64,000 nt of DNA from Utricularia gibba (Eukaryota; Streptophyta; Magnoliopsida; Lamiales; Lentibulariaceae): contig CM007991.1 of NCBI GenBank assembly GCA_002189035.1, positions 4,526,001-4,590,000 on the forward strand, written 5' to 3'. The notes under the pieces were generated by a model. The model was not told the DNA's origin. It did not search any database and was given only the letters and a program-made list of their open reading frames with translations. This document shows positions 46,195 through 56,491 of the stretch, one piece after another (positions within the stretch are counted from its first letter, which is position 1; each line of letters begins with the position of its first letter). The translations under genes were made by a program, and so were the position numbers.

Positions 46195-46877
46195 TCAATC
46201 CTCCTTAGCCCCAGTCTGTGCTGCGTCCTGGGGAGGTGGTTCCGAACATGCCTTTAATACAGCTTCGTTCTGCAAGGAAATTATATTCACAAATCTCAAA
46301 AGATTGTTGGACTTTCCACAATCCTCAAAAACTCAACCAGACCCTATAAATCCACATACGACAGATCGATGAAGAACAATTGATATCAAAGATGAAGCAA
46401 AACCAGTTACACAAAGTGAGATAGATTTCTTCAAAGGACCTCGATAATGCACAGGTGGCAGAAAAAAGTCAGCAATAATTCAGCTAATACGTTCAAGAAA
46501 CCACAGAATTGATCATGCCCAATGAAACACATATACTATCCTACGAAACCCTTTCGCGGACCTTCAATCAAACACCTTTTGCGCATCGATGATCTTGACA
46601 AAAAGGCCGCGGCTACCAATGCGACGAAAACCCATCATCGAATGAACAATATAAAACACTCAAATAAAATCACCTTTTTCCCAAGGGAGAAGGAACAGAA
46701 TACAATGTCCGAAAAACGAAGAAAATTTATAAGCACCTGCCAAACGCGGCGGAGGCGTTTCTTGGCATTAGCTTTGCGAGTAGGAGTAAGCTTAATCCTC
46801 TTCCAAACAAGGCCTCCGGAGTCATGCTTCTTGACAATCTCCAACACTCTTGTCCCCAAGAACGCCCCCCACGCCAT
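46195..46877 (-). CDS. Small conserved protein, probable complex I B15-type subunit, 2 exons
   Basis: Exons 46877-46737 (47 codons) and 46269-46195 (24 codons plus stop) are joined by a GT-AG intron in phase 0, giving 71 aa. The first exon carries KLTPTRKANAKKRLRRVWQ and the second NEAVLKACSEPPP. This pattern is conserved in a short land-plant family. From memory, its Arabidopsis member (At2g31490) was found among mitochondrial complex I subunits and called B15; I am moderately sure. The basic N-terminal helix would suit mitochondrial targeting without a long presequence. The start is the only ATG giving the conserved MAW N-terminus. The plus-strand frame 46,522-47,031 is an antisense shadow. 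Confidence 0.75.
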
Positions 46878-46879
46878 CG

Positions 46880-49055
46880 CCGTCTGGTCTCTTCACCCTT
46901 CACCGAAAATCGCTTGCTTTGTTTCCTTCCAATTTATCCCTCATGGGCCACATTCGTTCCTTCCGCAAACCAACCCATTTTCAAATATGAGCCCACTTTT
47001 TTTCTTTGTCAGCCCGCATTATTTTTACTAAAAAGTAAAAAAATCATCGTTATATCTTAGTTTCTTTATTTTTTTTCTTTTTTTTGAAGTCTTGATTACC
47101 CCATATTTTTATAAAAAGAAATATTAAAAATATATTTATTAACGTATTTTTTTCGTGATCAAGGGGTGTTAAAATTAGATGCAGAATCCCGAGAAGGACA
47201 TGGGGTTTGGGTTGGATGTCTTGGACAGGAATCATTTTTGTTCAGGGAGGACGCCGCGTGTGTGGCTGGAATTTGAACGCAGAAGAGAAGATAAAGAGAG
47301 CAGGGCAGGCATACTCAAAGAAGGAAGAGATTAGGCTGAAAAATTCCGGCTCAAGGGACAGTTGGCGTGAGCCCATGCAGCAGCAGCAGCGGATGGCTCG
47401 AGATCCGCGCTTCTTGAATTATTTTCTTGTACTCTCACCGCATTCCGTTCTCGTCTTCGTACCTCATTCTCCACCCATACGGCTGCCTATTTATACCTCC
47501 TCTGCTCTGCTGTATAATTCAATTCCGATGAAAAATGGCGCATGACATTGCTCCGAAAAGAAGAAAGTGGGAGGTGGATCCTTTGGCGCGCATAGCCTGG
47601 CACCATGGAGGGAGGGAGGGAGACCCAACCCCACCAAGGTGCCACGCTGTGTGCGTCACAAGCTCCTTCTCCCTTTTACTGTCTTCCATCACCTACAGCT
47701 GCTTCCCCACTGATATAAGCTCTCGAAGGTGCGCTTGGGCAGGTTTAGTAATTTCGGGGTTGGAATCCTTGGTCTGTGCATGTAAAAATAATCGAAAAAA
47801 AAGAAACCCCATTTGTGAATCCTCAATGGTTTTGGTTGTCTCCTGGTGATCTTTGAACGCAGACGGATTCCAGGGAAACAGCATGCTGCTGATTGATCGA
47901 GTATTCAACGGGTACGGGCTCATCGCAGTTGATGCCTCAATAATCCCGGATCCCTTGCTCCATCCATCCTTCACCGGGATCGATTCGACTCTTGATAATG
48001 AATTGAACTGCTTTTCAATGTAATCATCAATTTTGGTAATGGATTGAGATAGATTTAATAAATTTTAATTATATTTTAAAATATTTTAAAAAATGAAATA
48101 TATTATCTGTTTAATTTAAATCGAATTTAATTTCAAACAGAGTACATGATCTTAAAATATTGGAATCCATTTTCTTGAAAAATGGAGGACGAGGTTTGGG
48201 CCTGCAGAGGGCCCAAAGTCCATCTGTTTTTGGGTCGCAAGGAATACTTTATCAGAGGAGCACAGACACTTACTCAGGCCCGCCGTGTGCCAAACACTCT
48301 TTCTAAAAATCCCGACACACGCACATATTAATATAATAATAAAATTTTATATTCCTATTTTTTAAAGTAGAATATTATATTAAAAAAACAGACAGGTCTA
48401 AAGCACGGTTAATCAAATTCAATCTAAATTCATAATCAAACATGAAAATAATAAATCTTTCAAAATATAATTAAAAATTATTAAACTAAATTTAACTTAT
48501 TATGAAACAATTCAACCCAAAATGAAGAATGCATGATGCGTTGAAGGTTTTTTCTTTTTTTACCAGCAGCTACTGTGGAGTAAAAACTATTGAATGAAAT
48601 CTGAAAAGGAGGGAGGATATGGCGCATTTGTCGTTGGTTCAAGGGCTCACGTGAGCGACGCAGAGAAGAGAAGAGAAGAGGCCGAAGGTTTAGGAGGCGA
48701 GGGTGGGGGAGGGGAGAGACTGACCTCACATCAGTGGTTATCAGATCTTTTACCACTGTAATTACTGACAGCCTTTACCCTCTTCCAATAGGAAACAAAA
48801 ACCAAGGCCAACCGAACGCGAGTGGAAAAAGGAAACAAGATCTGGATTCTTTTACATTTTACCCTCTTGATTTATTTAATTGCTTTACTTTTAACTCAAT
48901 AAACAGATGTTTTCAACTAACAAGGAAATAAAGGAATAGATAATTATAGTATGGTAATTTATGGTGATGTCACCTGGACTTGAGGGGAGGGGGAGGAGGA
49001 GGGGGCGCTTTTTATTCTCTGCTGCTGCGTCCATTCTTAATATTTTATTTTCTGG
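46880..49055. other. Intergenic region between the B15-like and WW-domain genes
   Basis: No gene recognised. Open frames at 47,207-47,545 and 47,535-47,849 lack recognisable content. The stretch 48,640-49,020 is rich in GA/GGAGG words and probably belongs to the promoter of the WW-domain gene. Confidence 0.5.
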
Positions 49056-49062
49056 TATAAAG
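49056..49062 (+). promoter_or_regulatory. TATA box of the WW-domain gene
   Basis: TATAAAG 86 bp upstream of the start codon at 49,142, in a CT/GA-rich promoter context. Spacing allows a 5' UTR of about 50 bases. Confidence 0.55.
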
Positions 49063-49141
49063 ACGGCGGCACCGGACCTCCTCTTCTCTCCGCCTGCCGG
49101 ACCCCGGGTCTCAATCTTCCCATCTTCCCTCTCTGAGAAAA

Positions 49142-50028
49142 ATGTCTGGCCCCAATATGGCTACCATCACCCATTCTCTCGAGAGATCCTTGCAAAACTG
49201 CACCTTGAACAACAATCAGAGCCTCCCACAGCCGGCGCAGGTTCGCCGGAGGAAAGTACCGATTCGCCGCCGGTCGCCGCTTCAGGTCCCACCTTGGAAC
49301 TCAATTCGGACTCCGCTCTGCCTTTTCACTGGGAGCAATGCCTCGATTTAAAGGTTCTTCTCTCCCTCCCTCACCACACGTTATTTATTGGGCGTGTTTT
49401 TTTTATGTGCGTCTGCATTTATTACATGGAAACCTTGACGGATCTTGCCTCCCTGAAAAGTGAACACAAGTTCCTCTTCATTAATGTTGCTTATTTATTG
49501 CTTCCCTCTCGCTCATTTACCTCCTCTTTAAATACCTCTTTTAATGAAGGGAATGACTGTAGTGTACAGTGGAGGCAAAGCCCCAGCCAAACATGGGTTT
49601 CGATTTTTTAGCTCCGATTTTGCTTGAAACTGTTCACGAGTTCTGACCTTTTGAGTGAATTGCAACAGACTGGAGAAATATACTACATAAATTGGACGAC
49701 TGGGATGAAAGCCAAGCATGATCCACGCGCTGCGTGTATATTCAGGTATTCCTCTGATGAGGAGGAAGATTGCAGTTCATATGACGGTGACGATTCATCT
49801 TCTGAATCGTCACTCGCTTCATATAGAGAACCCAGGATTGTTAACAGTGCCACTGAAGAGAAAGGTGATGAAGAAACCGAGAGTCACATTAGTTCTCTTA
49901 ACGTTCTTGTAGTAGCTGGATGCAAAATCTGTTTGATGTATTACATGGTTCCCAAGAAGCACGATATCTGCCCCAAATGCAGCGGCCAGCTCCTGCATTT
50001 CGATACATCATTTAATGGCTCCTCTTGA
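49142..50028 (+). CDS. WW-domain protein, CFL1-like (curly flag leaf family), one 1-nt frame break
   Basis: Exon 1 (49142-49353) starts MSGPNMATITHSLERSLQNC, the conserved N-terminus of this family. Exon 2 (49669-50028) begins exactly within the WW domain and ends with a stop at 50,026-50,028. The WW domain spans the intron: LPFHWEQCLDLK joins TGEIYYINWTTGMK. A Ser/Asp-rich acidic stretch and a C-terminal CxxC-CxxC zinc-like motif (GCKICLMYYMVPKKHDICPKCSG) follow. In rice and Arabidopsis, CFL1 proteins act in the nucleus on cuticle development with HD-ZIP IV partners. Exon 1 has 212 bp instead of a multiple of three. The first 28 codons and the last 40 lie in frames that differ by one missing base, near CTTGAACAACAATCAGAG (49,204-49,221). 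With that base the protein would be about 190 aa. Confidence 0.82.
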
Positions 50029-52103
50029 GCTCGCAAGAATAGAATGTATCTGATATGGGGAAAGAAAGCATTTATCAGCCTGATGACTAGGTTTCTCCAT
50101 TTCCTGCTGTTTTAGTGTATTAGGGGGATTGAGAGTTTTCTGGGCTGATGATGATTTCTTGAGATGTTTGTCAATGCTTATTTTATGATTCTTAGGGAAC
50201 GGAACCATCAGTTTTCATACCAGACTGGAGATTCTTTCTCTGTTGGAAGATGAACTCGTAGTTTTCTGCACCAGAATTTCATGCTTTATTCTTAAAATTG
50301 ACCCCTTGTGATAAACAATAGTGATGTTCGATGAAACATTTTCCTAGGCTCCAAATTTCAACCGGACAAACCATTTTGGGTTACGATATCATGTGGATGC
50401 TTGTTCACTGGCAAATCATGATGAGACCATCAGAGGGTTCTGATGCATTCTTATGAACTTGAATGTAATATAAGAAACATACACTTGCGCCCCATCATCC
50501 ACAAACAAGGCAAAATGATCAAGTGTAGGGAGTTCGTTCAGCCTCATTTGAGGTGGATGACGAATGATAATCTCCTCATTTGGAGTTCTGCAGCAGACAG
50601 AAGAAAAGGATAGGGGGCTGGTTGGATAGAAGAGTCAGCGATCCAGAGCGGGGAAATGGAAAGAAGACATCGGGGAGACAGAAAGCAAGAAGAGGAAATG
50701 GTGAAAATCAATGGATTGGGGAAATGGTCCATGTGGGTTGAGAGGGAAATATCAAATATGAGAGGAACAAAAGATGAAGAAAACAAATGAAGCTTTGTGC
50801 TTGAATTTTGATAGCAGGCAGAAAAAGGAATCTTTGTGCAGAGACTAGATAACAGAGACAAACAGTGGGGGGGAACATGGCCCTTCCTCCTCCTTTGTCT
50901 CGCCCTTCTTGTGAAACCAGTGCACAGAAGCCATGAAATTTCTCTTGGATTTAATTCCGTGTCACAGACTACAGACTTTTAGCTACCTTGGGACTGCAAC
51001 TCATATGCATCGGAAGGATGGAGAACGCCTCCATTACTCGCTTTTCAAGTATAATCAGTGTAACATTATGTGAGGTGATGGAGTAGTGTTGCAAGAATGA
51101 CACCATGGTGGTTCTTGGAAGCCACAAAAAAGTAATTTTAAATATAATAAATACAATTTTCTTTTTTTTTTCTTGTTTTCTTTTTGGGGGTTCTAGAATG
51201 GACCGGTACTTGGAGCTGCTGTTTTATGGAGATATTGGACTCGTGGTGGTTCGGGTCGGGCCTATTTTAAACCGAAAGAAAGTAGTCGCCACTTGGGCCT
51301 TTTGCTCAGTCTCTGTGGAATTTCACTAACAAATAAAAGCATTGGTGTCGGCTTACAACATAAACAACAAGAGGAGATTACCCTCCACAGTTCACAGGCC
51401 TTGTGCTTCCTTCTGTTTCCATTCCTGCTTGCATTCAGGAACAGTTCCAACACCCATCAAACTACCATGATGGCCTCAATTCCTACAGAATTGCATGTGA
51501 CACTGACTCGATTTTCTTCCATTCACTCATGCTGCAAAGCATCTGGTTCACATCAGGAAAGAACCCCCAACAGATGATTGCTGGAGGCTAATGGGAAGGG
51601 GTTGAGTGCAATATGCGTATCCATGTCAAGTTGGAAACTTTCGAAACAACTGATGGAGAACAGTGGAGACATGCAAGCCATAATCATCTCCTGAGCCAGT
51701 TTCTTGGTTTTCTACTGATCTCCTCGATGCGTATACCGCATACTCACCGCTGCTTGGGTTCATTTCAACGACACGATTGATCATCGATCATGCGGTACTT
51801 GTTGCAACGACCTACATGCAATAGAAACATAACCGCACTTGGCGAATGAACAGAGAAAGTTGCAGAGGAGCTCGACAAAACATATTCCGAAATATAAGTC
51901 ATTGATGATCCATCCTTATGTACACCAAGAGTTCATAGCAGCGCCTTACAATAAGCTAGTGGCAGAAAGAACCTAGTAACCAAAAAAGGTCAACTAACTG
52001 AACTCAGCAGAATAAGAGGATTATTGATCATTTAGCTACCACGACATGAGAAGCAACCAGATACAGAGTAGCAAGGTCAACTCTTACACATCACAAAAGC
52101 AAC
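50029..52103. other. Intergenic region
   Basis: Includes the presumed 3' UTR of the WW-domain gene and of the minus-strand SAM gene. No coding or mobile sequence recognised. The minus-strand frame 50,861-50,544 and the plus-strand frames near 51,300-51,590 look spurious. Confidence 0.5.
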
Positions 52104-53030
52104 TCACGAGAACCCTTGTCGGAGTTTGAGAATGGAAGAGTACATCTTCCTTCGCGAACCAACTGCATTTATTCCCATATCCTTGAGATCCTCCAACGTA
52201 AGCATTGCTAAGACCTCCTCGTCCACTTCATGTATTTCAAAAACAGGCGCGTATCGCTCCAAACCCAACCCAGTTAACCATTCCTTAACCGCCGCAACTC
52301 CCGCGTTACGCTTATCAGGAGATTCTACCTCATTTTGGTGAAGCCCATTGCTTTCAGATTGCCGGGCTCTGTTTCGCCTTCTGCGTTGGTCCCAAAAACG
52401 AAAGCCCATGTTCTCCTCGGAGTTAGCCTCTTGCTCTTTAAGCAGAGGGCTATCGGAGCCCTCGGCCTCAAATTCTGGAAATTCGTCATTGGCGTTGTCA
52501 TTTTCGTCAGGAAGGAAATTGGGGCTACCGATTATCGCTGTTCCTATTACAGCTCCACCACTATTCACCGCGGGTGTGTCGAATTTGTTCCAATTGGTGC
52601 GAGCCCTTTTCGCCGGTTTCTTGACTTTGGGCTTTCGGTTTGAGAGATCCCCAAAATTGTCAGTATTCTCAACCGAATCTTGAAAACTAGCCTCACCCCC
52701 AGCAACCGCGGCGCCACCGCCATTGACGAGATTGGTCAAAGGTCGTGTTTTAGAAACTTTGGCAGCCAAAGATGGGTCCTTGTGGTAGCGCCACGTCTTA
52801 TTGGGACGCCTCTGCAGAGTTTCGTAAGTCGCATCGCCCCCAATTTCACCGAGACGGACGCTCGGCCGACGCTGTCGCTTCGGAAGAGTGGTGGCCTGGG
52901 CAGCGACGGCCGCCCTTGGGTTTACTGAAGGAAGTTCCGGTGATGGAGCGGCAGCGACGGCGACGGCGACGGCGGTGGGCAATGCCTCGGCAGCGATTTG
53001 GATCGCCACCGGGTCCGTTTCCAATTCCAT
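52104..53030 (-). CDS. SAM-domain protein, single exon
   Basis: 308 aa from the ATG at 53,030 (MELETDP). The C-terminal 64 residues form a sterile alpha motif domain (VKEWLTGLGLERYAPVFEIHEVD...LTLEDLKDMGI...RRKMYSSILKL), a helical module for homo- or heterotypic protein binding and sometimes RNA binding. The N-terminal part is Ala/Pro-rich, followed by a conserved RRPSVRLGEIGGD block, a basic KPKVKKPAKRARTNW segment typical of nuclear localisation, and an acidic stretch. The frame is open a further 65 codons upstream to an ATG at 53,225. That extension runs into repeat-like DNA and its residues look unlike coding sequence, so I prefer the internal start. Copia D begins 344 bp upstream of this start. 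Its partners and process are unknown to me. Confidence 0.85.
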   Translation of the reverse strand: MELETDPVAIQIAAEALPTAVAVAVAAAPSPELPSVNPRAAVAAQATTLPKRQRRPSVRLGEIGGDATYETLQRRPNKTWRYHKDPSLAAKVSKTRPLTNLVNGGGAAVAGGEASFQDSVENTDNFGDLSNRKPKVKKPAKRARTNWNKFDTPAVNSGGAVIGTAIIGSPNFLPDENDNANDEFPEFEAEGSDSPLLKEQEANSEENMGFRFWDQRRRRNRARQSESNGLHQNEVESPDKRNAGVAAVKEWLTGLGLERYAPVFEIHEVDEEVLAMLTLEDLKDMGINAVGSRRKMYSSILKLRQGFS

Positions 53031-53373
53031 GTGGGTGTGTGCTCGCTGCGTGAGAGAGAATAATGCACTCTGTTGCGCGAGATAACGATGGGTGGGGGAA
53101 TCATAGGGTGCAATGTGGTGCACGGGCGCTACTTTACACTCAACATGACTTCGGGCCTGTTTTGGAAGCCCACAATCGGACAACCCCAAATGTCTATCGA
53201 TTGGTGTTATCCTCATCCTATGCATTCAGTCTCTAACACACGTCAACACGGGTGGCAACCCATTGGATCACGGGTCAACCTAGTCGGGTCATATCCTGGT
53301 CAACGGGTTTCAACCCTTCACTCAAACCATACCCATTGGTCACCGATTGCTAGATCGTGACCTAATTACTAAG

Positions 53374-53833
53374 TGATGGGTCCCTCCACATGGGGCCCAC
53401 ACACAAAAAAAAAGAAAAAAAAGAAGGGAGTTGGTGCACGGGGGTTGGTGTGCCAACCCAAGTTGTGCGCTCCCCTCTATGGGAGCTCTCCCTCACATAA
53501 ACACACAAGAGTTGAAAAACTCTCAAGACTATTAGGTGTTTTGAGTGAGTTTTTCGGTTTTCGAGGGTAGAATAGGGAAAGAAGAAAGATAGTACTCTTT
53601 CCTATTCGTGTTTCTCGCTCGGTAGAGTTTTCGGGGAGAGGGTAGAAAGAGAGGGTAAAATCCGGTAGTTTAACGAGGTAAATCTCTTTGTATTCACTGT
53701 GGTAAATAGTGAATTTTTCTCGGAGTTGGGTGTGGACGTAACCCTTATTTTGGGGTGAACCACGTTAAATCTCGGTGTATTTTTCTTGATTTTTGTGGTT
53801 AATTTTATTGTCTGATATCGACTACGCGCAACA
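53374..53833 (+). repeat. 5' LTR of Copia D (460 bp), TATA box deleted
   Basis: Matches the 3' LTR except for scattered substitutions and the loss of 8 bp, including the TATA box, at about 53,480. Ends in CAACA directly before the PBS. Confidence 0.95.
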
Positions 53834-53835
53834 AG

Positions 53836-53854
53836 TGGTATCAGAGCTAGGGTT
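53836..53854 (+). promoter_or_regulatory. Primer-binding site of Copia D
   Basis: TGGTATCAGAGCTAGGGTT starts two bases after the LTR end. It is complementary to the 3' end of initiator methionine tRNA, the standard Copia primer. Confidence 0.9.
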
Positions 53855-53965
53855 GTTTGTGTAATTGCTATCCTATCGTATGCTCTGTGGCCGCCACTAA
53901 GTGGATCTCCCACATCAGAAAATAAGTTAGTATATTGCACATTCTCTTAGTCGGTATCAGGGACC

Positions 53966-54594
53966 ATGGAGGTCAAGACCGGCAATATGATCAAGCTGAA
54001 TGGGACGAATTATCTCTTGTGGAAGTGCAAGATGAAGGATTTGCTTTTCGTGAAGAAAATGCATCTACCGGTGTTTAGTGAGACTAAACCGGATGTGAAG
54101 ACTGATGAAGAATGGGATTTTGAGCATCAACAATCTTGCGGTTTTATTCGACAGTTTGTCGAAGAAAATGTGTATCAACATGTTGCTGAAGAGACACATG
54201 CAAGGAGCTTGTGGTTTAAGCTGGAGAATCTGTACGCTTCCAAGACGGGAGGAAACATATTGTTTTATGTCACGAAGTTGATTACTCTGAAGTATAGAGA
54301 AGGGACTTCCGTAGCGGACCATCTGAATGAAATTCAAGGGTCGTGTCGCAGTTGGCAACAATGGGCATCTCGTTCGATGATGATCTCTTAGCACTGTTGG
54401 TGCTAGCCACTCTGCCTGAATCTTGGGAGACTCTCAAGATTACATTGACGAGTTCTCCAAATCTGTCACTTGAGCAAGTCAAAAGTGCGGTTCTCAATGA
54501 GGAGATGAGGAGAAAGATGCAGAACGTTTCAACCTCTGGGCAACAAGATATCATGGTTGCAGAACCTAGGGAGAAGCAGGGCTCGTGGGTCTAA
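53966..54594 (+). pseudogene. Copia D gag, broken by a frameshift
   Basis: Frame 53,966-54,391 holds the gag capsid (NGTNYLLWKCKMKDLL; ARSLWFKLENLY). The homologous reading continues in another frame from about 54,343 (SQLATMGISFDDDLLALLVLATLPESWE) to 54,594. One base appears to be missing in a GGG run near 54,330-54,350. The frame changes again at about 54,560-54,590 before the zinc knuckle. Confidence 0.85.
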
Positions 54595-56491
54595 CCTACG
54601 GAGTGAAAGAAGGGATGGCAAGAGTAGGGAAAGGAACAAGTATGCCAATGTGGAGTGCCATTTTTCCAAAAAGAAGGGGCACATTAAGAAGAACTGCTGG
54701 AGCTTTCAAAAGCATAGCAGAAGTGAGAAAAAGACGGAGTCTAGAGATGATGACGACACGAATGTCATCAGGGAGTTCAACTTGGCAATTGATGAAAATA
54801 TCAATCAGATCTCTGAAGAGATGTGCTGGGTGGTTGATAGTGGAGCCACTCTTCACATGACATCAAGAAAGGAGTTATTCTCATCTTATATAGCAGGGGA
54901 TTTTGGCACCGTGAAGATGGGAAATGGACAACTGTCGAAGGTTGTAGGTAAAGGAGATATTTGCCTATGCACGAACAAGGGTATGAAGTTGACTCTGAGA
55001 GATGTTAAGCATGTGCCAGACATGCGATTGAACCTTATCTCGGTTCACTGTCTCGATTTTGAAGGTTATGCCATGAACTTCAACGATGGCCGGTGGAAGA
55101 TGACTAAAGGTTCATTGGTCATAGCCACTGGAGAGAAGCTGAATAAGCTGTATGTGACACAAGCTAGCATTTGTGTTGATGTTGCTAGTGTTGCTGAGAA
55201 AGGAGTTCCTGTGGATGTGTGGCACAGACGCCTTTTCCATATGGGTGAAAAAGGCATGGAGACTTTGACGAGAAAGAAGGTGTTGGCTGGGCTCCTCGAT
55301 CAAAATTCGAGGCCATGTAGTGATTGCTTCGTTGGGAAGCAAACGAGGGTGGCATTCAAAAGAAGACCACCAGGTAGAGCCAAAGCGATCTTGGATCTGA
55401 TTCATTCAGATGTTTGCACTCCGAAGATATTTTCGCTTGGTGGAGCTCATTATTTTGTGACCTTCATTGATGATCACTCTCGCAAGACTTGGATCTATCT
55501 CATCAGGACGAAAGATCAAGTTTTGGAGAAGTTCAAGCAGTTTGTTGCTATGGTGGAGCGAGAAACTGGTAAGAAGGTGAAGTGCATTCGCACTGATAAC
55601 GGGGGAGAGTATCTTGGGCCGTTTGATGGCTATTGCAAGGAGCTGGGAATCCAACATCAGTTTACTACGGCAAAAACACCGCAATTGCATGGTTTGGCAG
55701 AAAGGATGAACATGACTTTGATGGAAAGAGTGAGATGTCTTCTTTCACACTCAAAGTTGCCTCAAATGTTTTGGGGAGAAGCTATTCTGACAGCAGCATA
55801 TGTTCTGAATCTTTCGCCATGTGTACCGTTGAGACATGAAGTGCCAGAGAAGGTCTGGTCTGGAAAGGAGGTCTCTTATGATCATTTGAGGGTGTTTGGT
55901 TGCAAGGCTTTCGTTCACATTCCAAAGGATGAACGATCGAAGTTGGATTCTAAGACACGTGAATGTGTGTTCATTGGTTATGTCCAAGATCAGTTTGGGT
56001 TTCGATTCTATGATCCTATCTCGAAGAAGCTTATTAGGAGCCGAGATGCTGTCTTTATTGAGGAAGAGACCATCAAAGACATTGGGAAACCTAGAAAAGA
56101 TGTCCCTCGAAGTAATGAAGACTCGACGGATGTTCGAGTGATACCTCCTGTGATGGTGCCTGAAAATGAAGGAGGTGAAGTTGATGATCATGTTCCGGAA
56201 GTTCCCCATGATCATGAAGAACCAGAGGTTGCTGGTAATGGAGATGGTGTGGTTCAACAATCATCAAGTTCCACTGGAGGTTCCCCTATACGCACAAGAC
56301 CGGGAAGGACTGTGCGGCGCCCTGCTAGATTTTCATCAGATGAGTTTGTTATGCATATTGATGAGGGAGAACCTGAGAGCTTCCAGGAGGCTATGGAAAG
56401 TCGAGATAAAAGTCTCTGGATGGAAGCTGCTGAAGAGGAGATACGATCCTTGAATGACAACAAGACATTTCAATTGGTGAAGTTGCTTTAA
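54557..56491 (+). CDS. Copia D zinc knuckle-protease-integrase-RT start, open 644 codons
   Basis: The longest open part of the element. It has a degenerate zinc knuckle (CHFSKKKGHIKKNC; the second Cys is replaced by Ser), protease WVVDSGATLHMT, and an HHCC zinc region (WHRRLFHMG...CSDCFVGKQ). The integrase catalytic residues follow in HSDVC, RTDNGGEY and the LAERMN block. RVFGCKAFVHIPKDERSKLD, SRDAVFIEE and the beginning of RT (MEAAEEEIRSLNDNKTF) come next. A TAA at 56,489-56,491 stops the frame where the homologous protein continues. Without the upstream gag in frame it has no proper start, so it is best read as a polyprotein fragment. Confidence 0.88.
   Translation: MQNLGRSRARGSNLRSERRDGKSRERNKYANVECHFSKKKGHIKKNCWSFQKHSRSEKKTESRDDDDTNVIREFNLAIDENINQISEEMCWVVDSGATLHMTSRKELFSSYIAGDFGTVKMGNGQLSKVVGKGDICLCTNKGMKLTLRDVKHVPDMRLNLISVHCLDFEGYAMNFNDGRWKMTKGSLVIATGEKLNKLYVTQASICVDVASVAEKGVPVDVWHRRLFHMGEKGMETLTRKKVLAGLLDQNSRPCSDCFVGKQTRVAFKRRPPGRAKAILDLIHSDVCTPKIFSLGGAHYFVTFIDDHSRKTWIYLIRTKDQVLEKFKQFVAMVERETGKKVKCIRTDNGGEYLGPFDGYCKELGIQHQFTTAKTPQLHGLAERMNMTLMERVRCLLSHSKLPQMFWGEAILTAAYVLNLSPCVPLRHEVPEKVWSGKEVSYDHLRVFGCKAFVHIPKDERSKLDSKTRECVFIGYVQDQFGFRFYDPISKKLIRSRDAVFIEEETIKDIGKPRKDVPRSNEDSTDVRVIPPVMVPENEGGEVDDHVPEVPHDHEEPEVAGNGDGVVQQSSSSTGGSPIRTRPGRTVRRPARFSSDEFVMHIDEGEPESFQEAMESRDKSLWMEAAEEEIRSLNDNKTFQLVKLL

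Noticed and set aside
46522-47031. 169-codon plus-strand frame
   Set aside because: Overlaps the complex I-like gene on the other strand, which has conserved residues and proper splice sites.
47880-48030. Possible GMC-oxidoreductase C-terminus (GLIAVDASIIPD)
   Set aside because: Only a dozen residues look similar, and there is no supporting sequence before or after.
51105-51591. Open frames suggesting a gene between the WW and SAM genes
   Set aside because: Overlapping short frames in several registers, no domain, no splice consistency.
53031-53225. 65-residue N-terminal extension of the SAM protein
   Set aside because: Frame is open, but the residues look non-coding and enter repeat-like flank; the internal ATG fits better.
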